This document shows, in pieces, positions 27,401-36,881 of a stretch of 64,000 nt of DNA (its first letter is position 1; each line of letters opens with the position of its first letter). Origin of the DNA: Saprospirales bacterium. Its GTDB lineage: Bacteria > Bacteroidota > Bacteroidia > Chitinophagales > Saprospiraceae. The position numbers and the translations under genes are program-made. The notes beneath the pieces were generated by a model. It had not been told where the DNA came from. It was given only the letters and a program-made list of their open reading frames with translations, and did not search any database. The stretch lies in contig JADJYG010000001.1 in NCBI GenBank assembly GCA_016719895.1, positions 62,001 through 126,000 on the forward strand. Reading direction: 5' to 3'.

Positions 27401-27519
27401 ATTACGAAAACAAATATTTCGGCTTCGATTACCTCCGCGAGCTCAGCGAGATCCGCATGTACCGCGACACCCGACAGCAATGGATGGAGCAGGTGCTGTA
27501 CCAGATCGGTGTATTGTAA
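24407..27519 (+). pseudogene. Large TIR-like domain protein, frameshifted near its C-terminus
   Basis: The main frame ends at 27001 with L-D-F-V-L-R-S; the next frame, to 27519, continues as E-E-L-T-A-E-H-K-L-R-W. One added T in the run 26988-26991 joins them into about 1037 residues. The N-terminus (residues 20-120) resembles a TIR domain: K-I-H-I-F-I-S-F-D-P-S-D, a central strand, then C-L-S-T-H-Y-L-D-S and R-W-S-V-D-F. The usual NADase Glu four residues after the Trp is Phe here and Asp98 lies one residue earlier, so activity is uncertain. The rest is mostly helical, including acidic and tyrosine-rich stretches, with no family named. The ATG at 24407 follows a GGAAGGA; 24455 is a later option. 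Confidence 0.72.
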
Positions 27520-27547
27520 AATCCACAACCCGCACAGGCGCTCCAAC

Positions 27548-29443
27548 CTAACGCAGGCTCCATTGTACGCCAAGTTGCCAGGCACGGCCCGGCAACGGAC
27601 GGAACGCGAGAATTTGGTAGGCCGTATTCCAACAATTTTCCAGGCGCCCACTCACGGAAAACCGCTGTCCGGACCAGTTGAAGATGAACCGGAGGAGCGC
27701 ATTTGCGGCGTGAAAAGCCGGCATTGCTTCCGAATTATCGGCATTGGTGAAGCGTTTCCCTGTGTATTGATGGATATATGCAACCGACCAGCCCCCCCGG
27801 CTCCACAACAGGGTGGCAGCCGCACTTTGTTGGGGCGTATAGGGCAAAATTTTGTGCAGCGCACCGGTATTGGCGTCATACACCGCTGTATTCGTGGCGC
27901 GCGTCAAGCGAAAACGCGTTATGATCTGCAGATACCCGCCCAACCAGCCGAGTCCCAAGGAAGCCTTTGTTTCGACGCCGCGCGACCATACCCGGCGCAA
28001 ATTGCCTGGGCGAAACAGGCCATCGGAGCCGGGTTGCCAAAGAATCCAGTCGTCGAGCAGCAACTGAAATGCCGTCGTTTCAAAATGCCATCTTCCATCC
28101 TGCCAGGATACCGACAGATCGCCGCTATAACCGGATTCGGGCCGCAAATCGGGGTTACCCAAATGGCGCCAGAACCGGTCATTGAAGGTTGGCAGGTTGA
28201 AGTTTCAGGATACATGCAGCCGGAGGGTCAAGGCAGAAACCGGTGTCCAATGCACGCCTATGGTCCCGGTAAACGGAGATCCCTGGTCTTCTGCCCACTC
28301 CTGACGCAATTGTGCATTCAGTCGGATCCGGTTCAGGTGGTATTCGGCCAGTACCCAGCCGGCCAGGCGCCATTGGTCGAACCAACGGGCGCTGTCGGCG
28401 TACCCATCCGCTTGCGCCTGATGAAGCCAAGCATGGGTTGCGGAGTAAACCAGCAAGCGGCTGCCAGGCGCAGCGACATATTCGGAGGATAGCTGGACCG
28501 TACGCGAGCGGCTGGTGTCAGTATCCGACGGCAGATGAAAGCCAATATAATCTTGTTGGTATGTCAGCCGGTGTTTCCAGCGGGACGCGCTGCCGGAGAG
28601 GGTCGTCCAGTTGGCAACAGCGCGTAAGGCGCGGTCGCGCTGCCAGACCTCCGCCGGCGCTTCTGTCATAGCCGGCGGAATCTCCCGGAAAGCCGCTTGC
28701 AGCCAAACCGCTGTTTCCAAGGTATTCCGGTCATTTATTTTCAACCGGTTAAATTGCTGGATATCCACTTTTTCAACAGCGTTGTTAACCTGTTTGACTT
28801 GTGGCGCACCGATGAGTGCCGTGTTTTTATAGGGAAAATCGTTTCGAACTTGAACATAAGCAGCCCGCACCAAGCTGTTGATACGGGAGCAGCCAAAACC
28901 CAGGGAAGCCTGCACCTCCCGGCGGCCGAAGCTGCCGGCGGCAATACCTCCGGCAGCGGCGACGCCCGAAGAATCAGGCCAGGCCGCCGGCGTGATCTGA
29001 ACGGAGCCCCCCATGGCGCCGTTGCTCCTGGCACTGCTTTGGCCGCCATATTGAATATCAATGGCATCGCCGGCCCATACCGGAACGAGCGCCGCATCCA
29101 CTACGCCGTTCATCGGGCTTTGCAGATTCATACCCTGCCAGAAAACAGCGGTCCGGGAAGGGCCGGCGCCACGGGCCGACAAGGTGGTCAGGCCGCCGGG
29201 GGCGTTTACCCGGATATCGAGCGGCATTTCCAAAAGCAGCCGGTCGGCAAGGGATAAAACCCTGCAAGATGGAAGCGTATCAGCCAGCCAAATAACGTAT
29301 CCCGTGCGTGTAGGGGGCGTTTCGAGTATCGTGACTGCCGGCAACGACAGCGTCGAATCACTGGTTTGGGCGATACCTGCGCTACCGGAGGCAGATAGCC
29401 CTATCCAGATGGCCAAAACCGGTATAGTGGAAATACGCATCAT
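27548..29443 (-). pseudogene. TonB-dependent receptor interrupted by an in-frame TGA
   Basis: An outer-membrane active-transport channel. From the ATG at 29443: signal peptide (V-L-A-I-W-I-G-L-S-A-S-G-S-A-G-I-A-Q), then the plug domain with D-I-R-V-N-A-P-G-G-L-T-T-L-S-A-R-G and a beta-barrel region rich in aromatics. At 28205-28207 the frame contains TGA; the frame continues unshifted as N-F-N-L-P-T-F-N-D-R-F-W-R-H-L-G-N-P-D-L-R-P-E, where the family has [R/K]-N-F-x-x-P-T-F-N-D. A single base change (CGA or AGA to TGA) would explain it. The barrel resumes until 27548. Substrate unknown; BtuB-like shape is only a guess. Preceded by the redoxin gene and a terminator. Confidence 0.75.
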
Positions 29444-29490
29444 TTTTTTCCCGGGTTGTACACTGCCGGAAAGCAGGGAAATCTGGAAAA

Positions 29491-29524
29491 AATAACTGCC
29501 CGGTCGAGCGTACTTCCGGACAGT
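29491..29524 (-). terminator. Intrinsic terminator after the redoxin gene
   Basis: Minus-strand stem from 29524-29516 and 29503-29495 (one mismatch) followed by a T-rich tract near 29486-29491. It separates the redoxin/mdh unit from the TonB receptor downstream. Confidence 0.55.
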
Positions 29525-29544
29525 TGTTCTATGGAGAAAGGAGC

Positions 29545-30099
29545 TCAGATTTCGCAACTGTTTACAATTTCGTCGTAATCCGGGCGATCCCAGGCATGCC
29601 GGTGGATAAAGGAATGTTTGATTTCGCCCTTGTGGAGGACGAATACCCCCGGCATTTGAAAACCGTCGCCATATTCTTCGCCCGGACTGGCGAAACCGTG
29701 CCCTTCCAGAATACCGGCTTCGAATCCTCTGATCCAATTCATCAGGCCGAATAGCTGAGCCGGTGTGCCGCGCCCCAACTCAAACGCCCTGTACAGGCGT
29801 TTTTCCGGATCGGAAATATAATCAATCGGCCACAATTTATACTTGTGGAAGAACTTTTCAGCCAGGCCAGGTTCGTTGGCCATGTGTACCATAACAATCC
29901 GCACCCCGCGTTTTTCCAGCCGGTTTCGGCGTTTGGCAATATCAGAGATGGCCTCCCGGCAAAAAGAGCAGCCGAAATGGCGGAGAAAAACCAGTAAAAC
30001 TGGCGACTGCTCCGTCAGGAGGGCCAAAGATTCTCCATTTTGGCTAAGCATCTCCGTCCAAACGGCGGGCGGTTGAACCACAGAGGGCGTTTTTTGCAT
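29545..30099 (-). CDS. AhpC/TSA-family redoxin (PRXL2/SelL-like)
   Basis: 184 residues. The redox motif is F-L-R-H-F-G-C-S-F-C-R-E-A, a C-x2-C at residues about 43-46, followed by a thioredoxin-like fold with G-V-F-V-L in the late part. Proteins with H-F-G-C-x-F-C-R-E reduce peroxides or disulfides; the substrate is unknown. It begins five bases after mdh and is probably cotranscribed with it. No signal peptide is present, so cytoplasmic. Confidence 0.78.
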   Translation of the reverse strand: MQKTPSVVQPPAVWTEMLSQNGESLALLTEQSPVLLVFLRHFGCSFCREAISDIAKRRNRLEKRGVRIVMVHMANEPGLAEKFFHKYKLWPIDYISDPEKRLYRAFELGRGTPAQLFGLMNWIRGFEAGILEGHGFASPGEEYGDGFQMPGVFVLHKGEIKHSFIHRHAWDRPDYDEIVNSCEI

Positions 30100-30104
30100 A
30101 AAAT

Positions 30105-31040
30105 TTATACTAAGTTCATCTTGTTCAGGGCTTCCATCACCTCTTTTACGGCAGCGGCGGATTGGTGCAGCAGTTCCAGTTCGTCCTTTTTCAGGCGAAG
30201 TTTGATAACTTCCTGAATGCCTTTCCGGTTGAGTTTTACGGGAGTACCTACAAAGATATCCTTCAATTTATACTGTCCGTTCAACCGAACACAGCAAGGG
30301 TAGATTCGGTTTTCATTTTTCAGGATAGAAATTGCCATTTGCGCAGCAGAAGCCCCGGGAGCATACCAGGCGGAGGTGCCCATCAGGTTGACCAGTTCAC
30401 CGCCACCCGCTTTGGTGCGCTGGATGATCGCCTCCAATTTGTCTTTCCGAACCAGTTCGGTCACCGGGATACCGCATACCGTGGTGTAACGCGGCAAGGG
30501 TACCATAGTATCGCCGTGCCCGCCCATAAGGATTGCCTGAATATCCTTGGGAGAACAGCCGATCTCTTCTGCCAGGAAGGCGCGGTAGCGGGCTGTATCC
30601 AAGACGCCAGCCATACCAAAGACTCTTTTGTCGCTAAGACCCGATGCTTTCCAGCAGGCATAGGTCATTACGTCGAGTGGGTTGGACACGACAATGATGA
30701 TGGGGTTTTTAGAATATTTCAGGATATTCTGGGTCACTGATACCACGATCTTGGCGTTGGTGCTGATCAGGTCGTCCCGGCTCATACCCGGCTTGCGGGG
30801 GATACCGGCCGTAATGATCACGATATCCGAATTAGCAGTCAGGGCATAATCTTCGCCGCCGGCTACCCGCGTGGAATAGCCGTCCACCGGCGCCTGTTGC
30901 CAGATATCGAGGGCTTTGCCCTTGGCCAGGTTCCCGGCGATATCGATCAGGACTATTTCATTACAAATGTCTTCGTGGGCAAGTACATTTGCACAGGTGG
31001 CGCCGACGTTACCGGCGCCAACGATGGTCACTTTACTCAT
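30105..31040 (-). CDS. mdh: Malate dehydrogenase
   Basis: 311 residues, the usual size. It interconverts malate and oxaloacetate with NAD+ in the citric acid cycle. The NAD-binding V-G-A-G-N-V-G-A, the substrate arginine loop I-P-R-K-P-G-M-S-R-D-D-L (the malate/oxaloacetate type) and the catalytic G-G-H-G-D-T-M-V are visible. The Arg in the loop favours MDH over lactate dehydrogenase. Downstream redoxin gene is close enough to be in the same transcript. Confidence 0.92.
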   Translation of the reverse strand: MSKVTIVGAGNVGATCANVLAHEDICNEIVLIDIAGNLAKGKALDIWQQAPVDGYSTRVAGGEDYALTANSDIVIITAGIPRKPGMSRDDLISTNAKIVVSVTQNILKYSKNPIIIVVSNPLDVMTYACWKASGLSDKRVFGMAGVLDTARYRAFLAEEIGCSPKDIQAILMGGHGDTMVPLPRYTTVCGIPVTELVRKDKLEAIIQRTKAGGGELVNLMGTSAWYAPGASAAQMAISILKNENRIYPCCVRLNGQYKLKDIFVGTPVKLNRKGIQEVIKLRLKKDELELLHQSAAAVKEVMEALNKMNLV

Positions 31041-31081
31041 TTGTTAAGGCAATTTGATTGTATGAAAATGGATTTTGGTTG

Positions 31082-31089
31082 CAAAAGTA
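31082..31089 (-). promoter_or_regulatory. Bacteroidota -7 box for mdh
   Basis: TACTTTTG on the minus strand, about 42 bases before the mdh start. Confidence 0.4.
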
Positions 31090-31160
31090 GATAAAATATC
31101 AGCGAATGAAAGCGCTCTGGTTTCCGGCGTTTTTTCTGGTAAAAACAAGCGGATAATTGC

Positions 31161-32093
31161 TCAAAACTCCGGGATACCGACCGTGTCGCCCGACACGGAG
31201 TAGCCGGAAAAATTGCCATAACCGCCTTCGATGTTGTTAAATAAGGCATCCGGGTCGTTGAGCGGAAAATTGTTGCCTTGGCGGGCCAGTGAAAGATGGT
31301 ACCGGTAAAAAGCATCCGAAAGAGTACGCCAATCCACAAACAACCGCCGCGGTTTTTCATACGCCGGATCGAACGGGATGAGGGCATCCAGGTTCAATAA
31401 ATCGCGCTCATCGCTCCAAAAATTTTCATTCACCAACACCACTTTTTCGGGGGTGTCGTACACCAGGGCGAGGGTGCGGCCGTCGGCGAGAAATTTTGTC
31501 GATGCTTCGTAGTATTCATCCGGAACCGGCTGCCCGTTGATAACTTCAAAAATTTCAATTTCATGTTGCAGGCTAAAGGCGAAATAACGCTTTTCGGCGG
31601 GCAGGTTTTTTATCCGGATTTGCAGGGGTACCCGCAGGGCTAACCGGCCATCTGCCAGGTCCACGACGCGCATTTTCGCCGTATCGATGCGCACCTCCGC
31701 TATTTCCACGGGCTCGGGTGCGGAGCTATGGGCCGCCACTGGTTCTAATCCGGCAATGCGCACGGCAAGCGTATATTCCGTTTTGGGAACAACCAAATCG
31801 CGGCTCTCCCAGTAAATCCGGCCCCCATCGCCTGTAACCCGAAACAATTTGTCCAGGAATTTTCCATCTACGGAAATGGATACGTCTGCATTAAACGGAA
31901 TTTCTGGATCACCGGCATCGGTCAGCGTTTGACTGAGCGACACTTCCACCCGGACTGGCTCTCCAATAGTAAAATGGCTCAACGCCACGATCTTGGCCGG
32001 TTCATCCGGGAGTTGAATGTCGGTTTCCCGCACACAACGCAGGCCTGACGCAAGGATATTGGCAAGGATCAGTATGTAAGCGTACTTCTGCAT
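31161..32093 (-). CDS. DUF4249 lipoprotein of the TonB uptake operon
   Basis: 310 residues with a lipoprotein signal (A-S-G-L-R-C, Cys about 20). The S-H-F-T-I-G-E-P-V-R-V-E-V-S-L-S-Q and F-N-A-D-V-S-I-S-V-D-G segments and the late Y-R-Y-H-L-S-L are typical of DUF4249 proteins, which are found as surface partners of TonB receptors in Bacteroidota. It follows the receptor on the same strand by 39 bases. Ligand unknown. Confidence 0.8.
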   Translation of the reverse strand: MQKYAYILILANILASGLRCVRETDIQLPDEPAKIVALSHFTIGEPVRVEVSLSQTLTDAGDPEIPFNADVSISVDGKFLDKLFRVTGDGGRIYWESRDLVVPKTEYTLAVRIAGLEPVAAHSSAPEPVEIAEVRIDTAKMRVVDLADGRLALRVPLQIRIKNLPAEKRYFAFSLQHEIEIFEVINGQPVPDEYYEASTKFLADGRTLALVYDTPEKVVLVNENFWSDERDLLNLDALIPFDPAYEKPRRLFVDWRTLSDAFYRYHLSLARQGNNFPLNDPDALFNNIEGGYGNFSGYSVSGDTVGIPEF

Positions 32094-32132
32094 ATAACAA
32101 TGGTTCGTTTGGGTTATCGGGGAATGGTGCAG

Positions 32133-34810
32133 TTAAAACCGTAATTCATATCGAAACGATGGAAGTGCCGGTAACAAGGTATATTGAATGCCTTTCGCGT
32201 TGGCGCCGCTACCGCTGTCAATATACAGGAAAAACGGGTTGGCGCGGTTGTAGGCATTATATACGCCTAATTGGACCAGGTGCCGAAATTTTTTTTGCCC
32301 GAATCTGACGTTCAGCGCCGCATCAAGCCGGTGGTATGCGGGGAGGCGGTATCCGTTCACCTCGGTATACACATACACCGTGCGTTCGACGTCGCCATTG
32401 GGGGTATGATGTTGAAACTTAACGCCGGAAAGCGTAATCGGGTTGCCGGTGGCATAGGACCAAACGACATTGGCATCCAGCCAACGGAAGAATTGTTGCC
32501 GGAAAATAATCTTCAGATCATGGCGGCGATCGAAGCGAAAAGGAAAGGTCCGGCCGGAGTTGAGGTCGTCGAATTGCCGGGTTGCGCTTGACCAGGTATA
32601 GGTCAGGGAGACCGTGGCAGGCCGAAAGGATTTTTCCAACACCATCTCCACGCCGTAACCGGTGCCCTGGCCGGAAACAATGCGGTCTTCCCAACCGCTG
32701 GCATCTTCTGCGCCACCGGTAAAAAGTGCGGTGCTGGACGACAGAAAGGTCAACACCCGCTCCAGCCGTTTGTAATAGCCTTCTGCCTGAATATTCCACC
32801 CGTTGCGGGTTAGCCCCACCCCGGCCGAGCATTGCCAGGCAATCTCCGGAGGCACTTTCGCAGTAGTTGGCACCCACAGCTCGAAGGGCAAACTAATATT
32901 GAACGAGCCAATCTGGTGCAGGTTCTGGGCCGTTTGGTGGTAACCCGCCCACATGCGCCAGCCGGCCGTGCCGCTGCGTCGAATGCGCAAGCGCGGCTGG
33001 AGCGCCAGAAACCCCTTGTTTCGGATCTGGAAAGAAGAAAAGTTCAATCCGGCCTCCAGATGCCATTTTTCCCAAAATTGCCATTCGTTGTCTACATAGA
33101 GTTCCGCTTCATCGGCGCCCAGGCGTTCGTTGTTTAACAATACTTTGGACAACGAATCGCTGGTAATCGGCGATTGGCCCGGCACCAAAAAGTTGACCGA
33201 CAAGGCGCCAGGCTGAAAGGTATGCAAGGTATAAGCCAGCCCCCATCGAATGGTCAGCTTGTCGGTGGGAAAATAACTGAAGTCCGATTTTCCGGACCAG
33301 TCCTGGATGAGGGTTTGGTAAAACTGGCCGTAGTACGCCAGTAAGTTTTGCTTACCGGAGGCGGCTAAAAACGTGGAGAGCAAGGTCAGCCGGCTCTGAT
33401 AATAAAACCGGCTGAAGCGCAAGGTGGAATTGACGAACAGGTTTTTTCGCAGGAGATGGTTCCAGCGTATGGCTGCAATGGCATTTCCCCAATCCGAATC
33501 CAGGTCGTACTGGTCCGTAGCCGATCCTTCCCGGTCGTCAAAGCGTTGTTCAAACTTGTTTTTAAACACGTCGCCACCCTGGTAATAGCTGAAGTAGACG
33601 CGATTTTTACCGGAAAAAATATAATTCAATTTGAGGTTGATATCATAGAAGCGGTAGGCGGCTTTGTCTCCGGAGAACGTGATAAGGTTATCCCTTTTGT
33701 TTAAAAAGTCAATCCAGGGCCCGAAATACGTCGTGCGGGCGCTCAACAGGAAGGAACTGGTATCGTACAGCAAGGGCCCCTCCAGGGTGGCGGAGGCGGC
33801 AAACAGCCCCACGGACAGGTCGGCGTGGTAGTCGCGAAAATGGCCGTCGCGGGTGCGCACATCGAGTACGGAAGAGGCCCGGCCGCCGTACCGGGCTGGA
33901 AAGTCTCCTTTCCAAAGGCGCGCATGGTTGATGGTGGCGGGGTTGAATACGGAAAGAAGCCCCAAGGCATGGTTGGGGTTGTAAACCGGCACGTCGTCGA
34001 GCAGGATAAGATTTTGGTCTGCATTCCCGCCACGCACATGCAAGCCGCCCAATCCATCTACACCGGTTTGAACGCCCGGTTGGAGGGCCGCCAACCGCAA
34101 CAAATCCGCTTCACCACCAGGCATCGGCACGGACGGCATGGCTGAGGCAGGCAGGTTTTGCCGGCTTTCATCCCGCTTGATTGGGTCTTCCAAGGCCGGT
34201 GTGGCCGTTACCAACACCTCTGGCAGGGTACCGTTGGATACCAGGCGAAAACGTTCAAGCCGTTCGGTGGTCATCGCAATTGAGCGGGTTTCCGGCTGGT
34301 AACCGATATAACTAACCGTTACCGGATATACGCCTTCTTCCACCGGCAAACTGAAAAAACCAAATTCATTGCTCGCCGTTCCGACGACCGGTTTGGACAA
34401 AACCCGGATGCTGGCGCCAATCAGGCGCTCCCCGGTCTCGGCATCCAGGACGTAACCGCTGAGGGTATATTTTTGGATTTTACGGAAAAGACGACCTGGT
34501 TATTGAGCCATTTGTAGGAAACGCGGCCGCAGGAGCTGATTTTATCCAAAATAGCCCCAACGGGTTCCTGCCGCGCGGATATCGTGACGGGTGGGCAGGT
34601 TTGAAAAAAGCGGTCGCTGAAAACAATATTGATACCGGTTTGCCGGCTCAATTGCACCAGGGCATTCGCAGGCAGGCAATCTGCACAGGTATAATCTACC
34701 AGCTGCTGCTGGAGTGGGTTTTGCGCTGACACGGGGCATATAGCCCACATTTTCCATACCCAAAAAGTCAACAATACGCGAATCGCCATGCCGAAAAAGT
34801 GAACGGCCAC
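32133..34810 (-). pseudogene. TonB-dependent transducer with STN domain, frameshifted at a T5 run
   Basis: The N-terminal part (34810 to the break) has a signal peptide, an STN domain (A-N-A-L-V-Q-L-S-R-Q-T-G-I-N-I-V-F-S-D-R) and a linker to F-S-V-K. The second part, to 32133, has the carboxypeptidase-like domain G-Y-V-L-D-A-E-T-G, plug (G-G-L-H-V-R-G-G-N-A-D-Q-N) and a beta-barrel ending in F-R-Y-E-L-R-F. One added base at the run 34470-34474 joins them as S-V-K-S-K-K-Y-T-L-S-G-Y-V-L-D. The restored length is about 892 residues. It fits the FecA-like signalling class linked to the FecR and sigma genes just upstream. Confidence 0.85.
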
Positions 34811-34859
34811 AAGTTAAGGTGATCGCGTCGAAAAGTATGCTAAAAGCGTATGCTGTCGA

Positions 34860-35861
34860 TTACTGACACTTTCCACCAGACAAAATAAAATGACCCGGCG
34901 ACGGATTCGATATCTGCAATTGATAGGTCAGGGAGAGGGTTTCCAGCACCTGTTGGATGGGTTGGTTGGTTTGCGGCGCAGTATGCAGGCACCGGAGCAG
35001 CGCCGGGTTGAGCAGTTCTATTTTTACCTGGTAATGCGTTTCCAAATCGTCCAGAACGGTTTTCGAGGGGGGTGCGAATAAACTCCAGACCGCCGGTTTG
35101 CCAGGCTAATTCATTGAGCGTAGGTACTTCCAGCACCCGCAGTTGGGCGGTTTGGCGGTTAAAAACGCCTTTTTTATTGGGCAACAAAACGGCGCCCCGG
35201 CTTTTTCCATCGGGTGAAACCGGACCTTACCCGAACAAACCAGCACGCTGGTCTCCGGGTCGTTTTTGCTGGCCCGGACGCTAAAGGTGGTGCCCAAAAC
35301 CTCCGCTATACCGCCGTCTTCCATTTCGACACGAAAGGGCTGGCCGTCCCGCTGGGCAACATCAAAGTACGCTTCGCCGCTGAGCTGTACGCGGCGTTCG
35401 CGCGCGCTAAATTTTTGAGGATATTGCAACTGCGCATTTTGGCGCAGCCAAACCCGGGAGCCATCCGGCAAATCCACCGTCCGGATATTTGTTGACGAGG
35501 CTTCGGCTACCATATTGGCCGGGGCGGTGGGGGTGAACTGGCGGATTGCCCAAACGGCCAAAAGCAAAAAAGCGAGCGCCGCTGCAACCCGGAATACCGA
35601 AAACCGGATCGGAACGGTCCGGGTTGCCGGCGCCCCAGTCAACTTCAAGCGGGCCTGAAGTTGTTGGAACTCGGCATCCATATCCAGGCGGAATGCTTTG
35701 AATTGCTCCGTACTGTGCATCCAAATGGCCTGATACTGCCCTGCCAATCGCTCGTTTTCAGGCGACTGGCTGATCCACTCGTCCAGAAGAGCCGCCTCGC
35801 TGGCGTTGATCTCTCCCGAAAAACGCTTGCTGAGCAGTAGAATGTAGTCGAAATTTTGCAT
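34860..35861 (-). pseudogene. fecR: FecR-family anti-sigma factor, two frameshifts
   Basis: An inner-membrane protein that holds the ECF sigma factor and signals with the TonB transducer. The start at 35861 (M-Q-N-F-D-Y-I-L-L-L-S-K-R-F) is followed by the helical N-terminal domain, a membrane segment (A-A-A-L-A-F-L-L-L-A-V-W-A), the D-G-S-R-V-W-L-R-Q-N-A-Q-L motif and a C-terminal domain. The frame breaks near 35195-35207 (a missing base in a C4 or nearby A5 run) and again at 35057-35062, where six G on the plus strand need five. With both corrected the protein is about 333 residues and continues as L-E-T-H-Y-Q-V-K-I-E-L-L. Both events have opposite sign. Confidence 0.82.
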
Positions 35862-35945
35862 AGCAGGCAGGCTTTCTGCGGGGTGCTTGTTTTTAAAAAG
35901 CAATTGGAATCTCTGCATAATAGACAAAAGCGCCGGTCGATTCCC

Positions 35946-36551
35946 CTACCCGCCCCACCACCATTTTAGCAGCAAAATGACAACCGGCGACAAATGGGTG
36001 TGTTTAATCATGGCTTCGCGCAGCAGCCGCATGGCTTTAGTGATTTGATTCTCAATAGTTTTGACAGAAATACCAAGGCGCGTCGAAATTTCACGATGCG
36101 ACAAGTGTTCGAACCTGCTGAGCGAAAATACCAGGCGGCATTTTTCCGGGAGCTGGCTAATGGCCTGGTGTAAGGCAGCTTCGAGGCTGTCCTGTTCGCT
36201 TTCTGCTTGTGTGTCCACGGCCAGCACATCGGCCAGCTCCGGCCGGCCGGCCGGATCATCCAGCACTGTACGGCGGTTTGCCTTGAGGTAATTCAACGCC
36301 CGGTTGATGGCCGCGCGCCGCAAATAAGCGCGCAGGGAAGAATGTATTTCCAGAGTCGACCTTTTTCGCCACAATTCTACAAAAACCTCCTGCGCCAGAT
36401 CCTTACACGTATCCTCATCGGGGAGGTAACGGTAAATGTCGGATAACAATAGCGGATAGTGCCGGTCAAAAATGCGGCGCAGGGCAGCAGCATCCCCCTG
36501 GCGCAAGTCTGCCAGCCATTGTTTTTCTGATTGATCTGTTGTCGGCTCCAT
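35946..36551 (-). CDS. ECF-type sigma factor (FecI-like)
   Basis: 201 residues. Sigma-70 region 2 (D-L-A-Q-E-V-F-V-E-L-W) and region 4 (L-S-H-R-E-I-S-T-R-L-G-I-S-V-K-T-I-E-N-Q-I) are present; no region 3 is found, as expected for ECF factors. It would direct RNA polymerase to the operon it begins when the FecR partner releases it. The start at 36551 is chosen; a longer frame from 36623 would include a Pro/Arg-rich stretch without homology. It heads the operon that includes fecR, the TonB transducer and DUF4249. Confidence 0.85.
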   Translation of the reverse strand: MEPTTDQSEKQWLADLRQGDAAALRRIFDRHYPLLLSDIYRYLPDEDTCKDLAQEVFVELWRKRSTLEIHSSLRAYLRRAAINRALNYLKANRRTVLDDPAGRPELADVLAVDTQAESEQDSLEAALHQAISQLPEKCRLVFSLSRFEHLSHREISTRLGISVKTIENQITKAMRLLREAMIKHTHLSPVVILLLKWWWGG

Positions 36552-36629
36552 AGTGGCGTACCTGGCCGGATGTCCATTCCCTGCACGGGGGCGGGCGGAA
36601 CGGATGGAGGCGGAGTATGGCAAAGGTTA

Positions 36630-36881
36630 AAAAAAAATACAAAAATTTATATTTTGTAAAAATCTAATTATTAAAGCCTTAACGAAATAATTATCTTAAT
36701 ATTAATAAAATAAAAAATCATATTCTAAATATGGGTAGTTTCTGAATCGCCCGCCGGCCAAAATGCGCGTTGGTGTTTAAAAAAGTATTTAAATAAAATA
36801 GGGGATTTCGGTCCGTCTCCTGTCTTCCTTGCAAATCCAGCGATTTTTTGCCGATACCAAACAATTGCCCTCGCTCTGAAC
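36630..36881. promoter_or_regulatory. AT-rich intergenic region between sigma and CRP genes
   Basis: Divergent genes lie on both sides. About 36650-36720 is very AT-rich (runs of A and T), which fits promoters for the sigma operon leftward and the CRP gene rightward. I could not place a clear TAnnTTTG box for either. Confidence 0.35.

Noticed and set aside
27302..28492. A plus-strand frame of 396 codons across the TonB receptor
   Set aside because: Low-complexity translation antisense to the barrel region; no domain, and it overlaps two real genes.
29443..29545. Cobalamin riboswitch before the TonB receptor
   Set aside because: The leader is about 100 bases and has none of the conserved core; only a terminator is seen.
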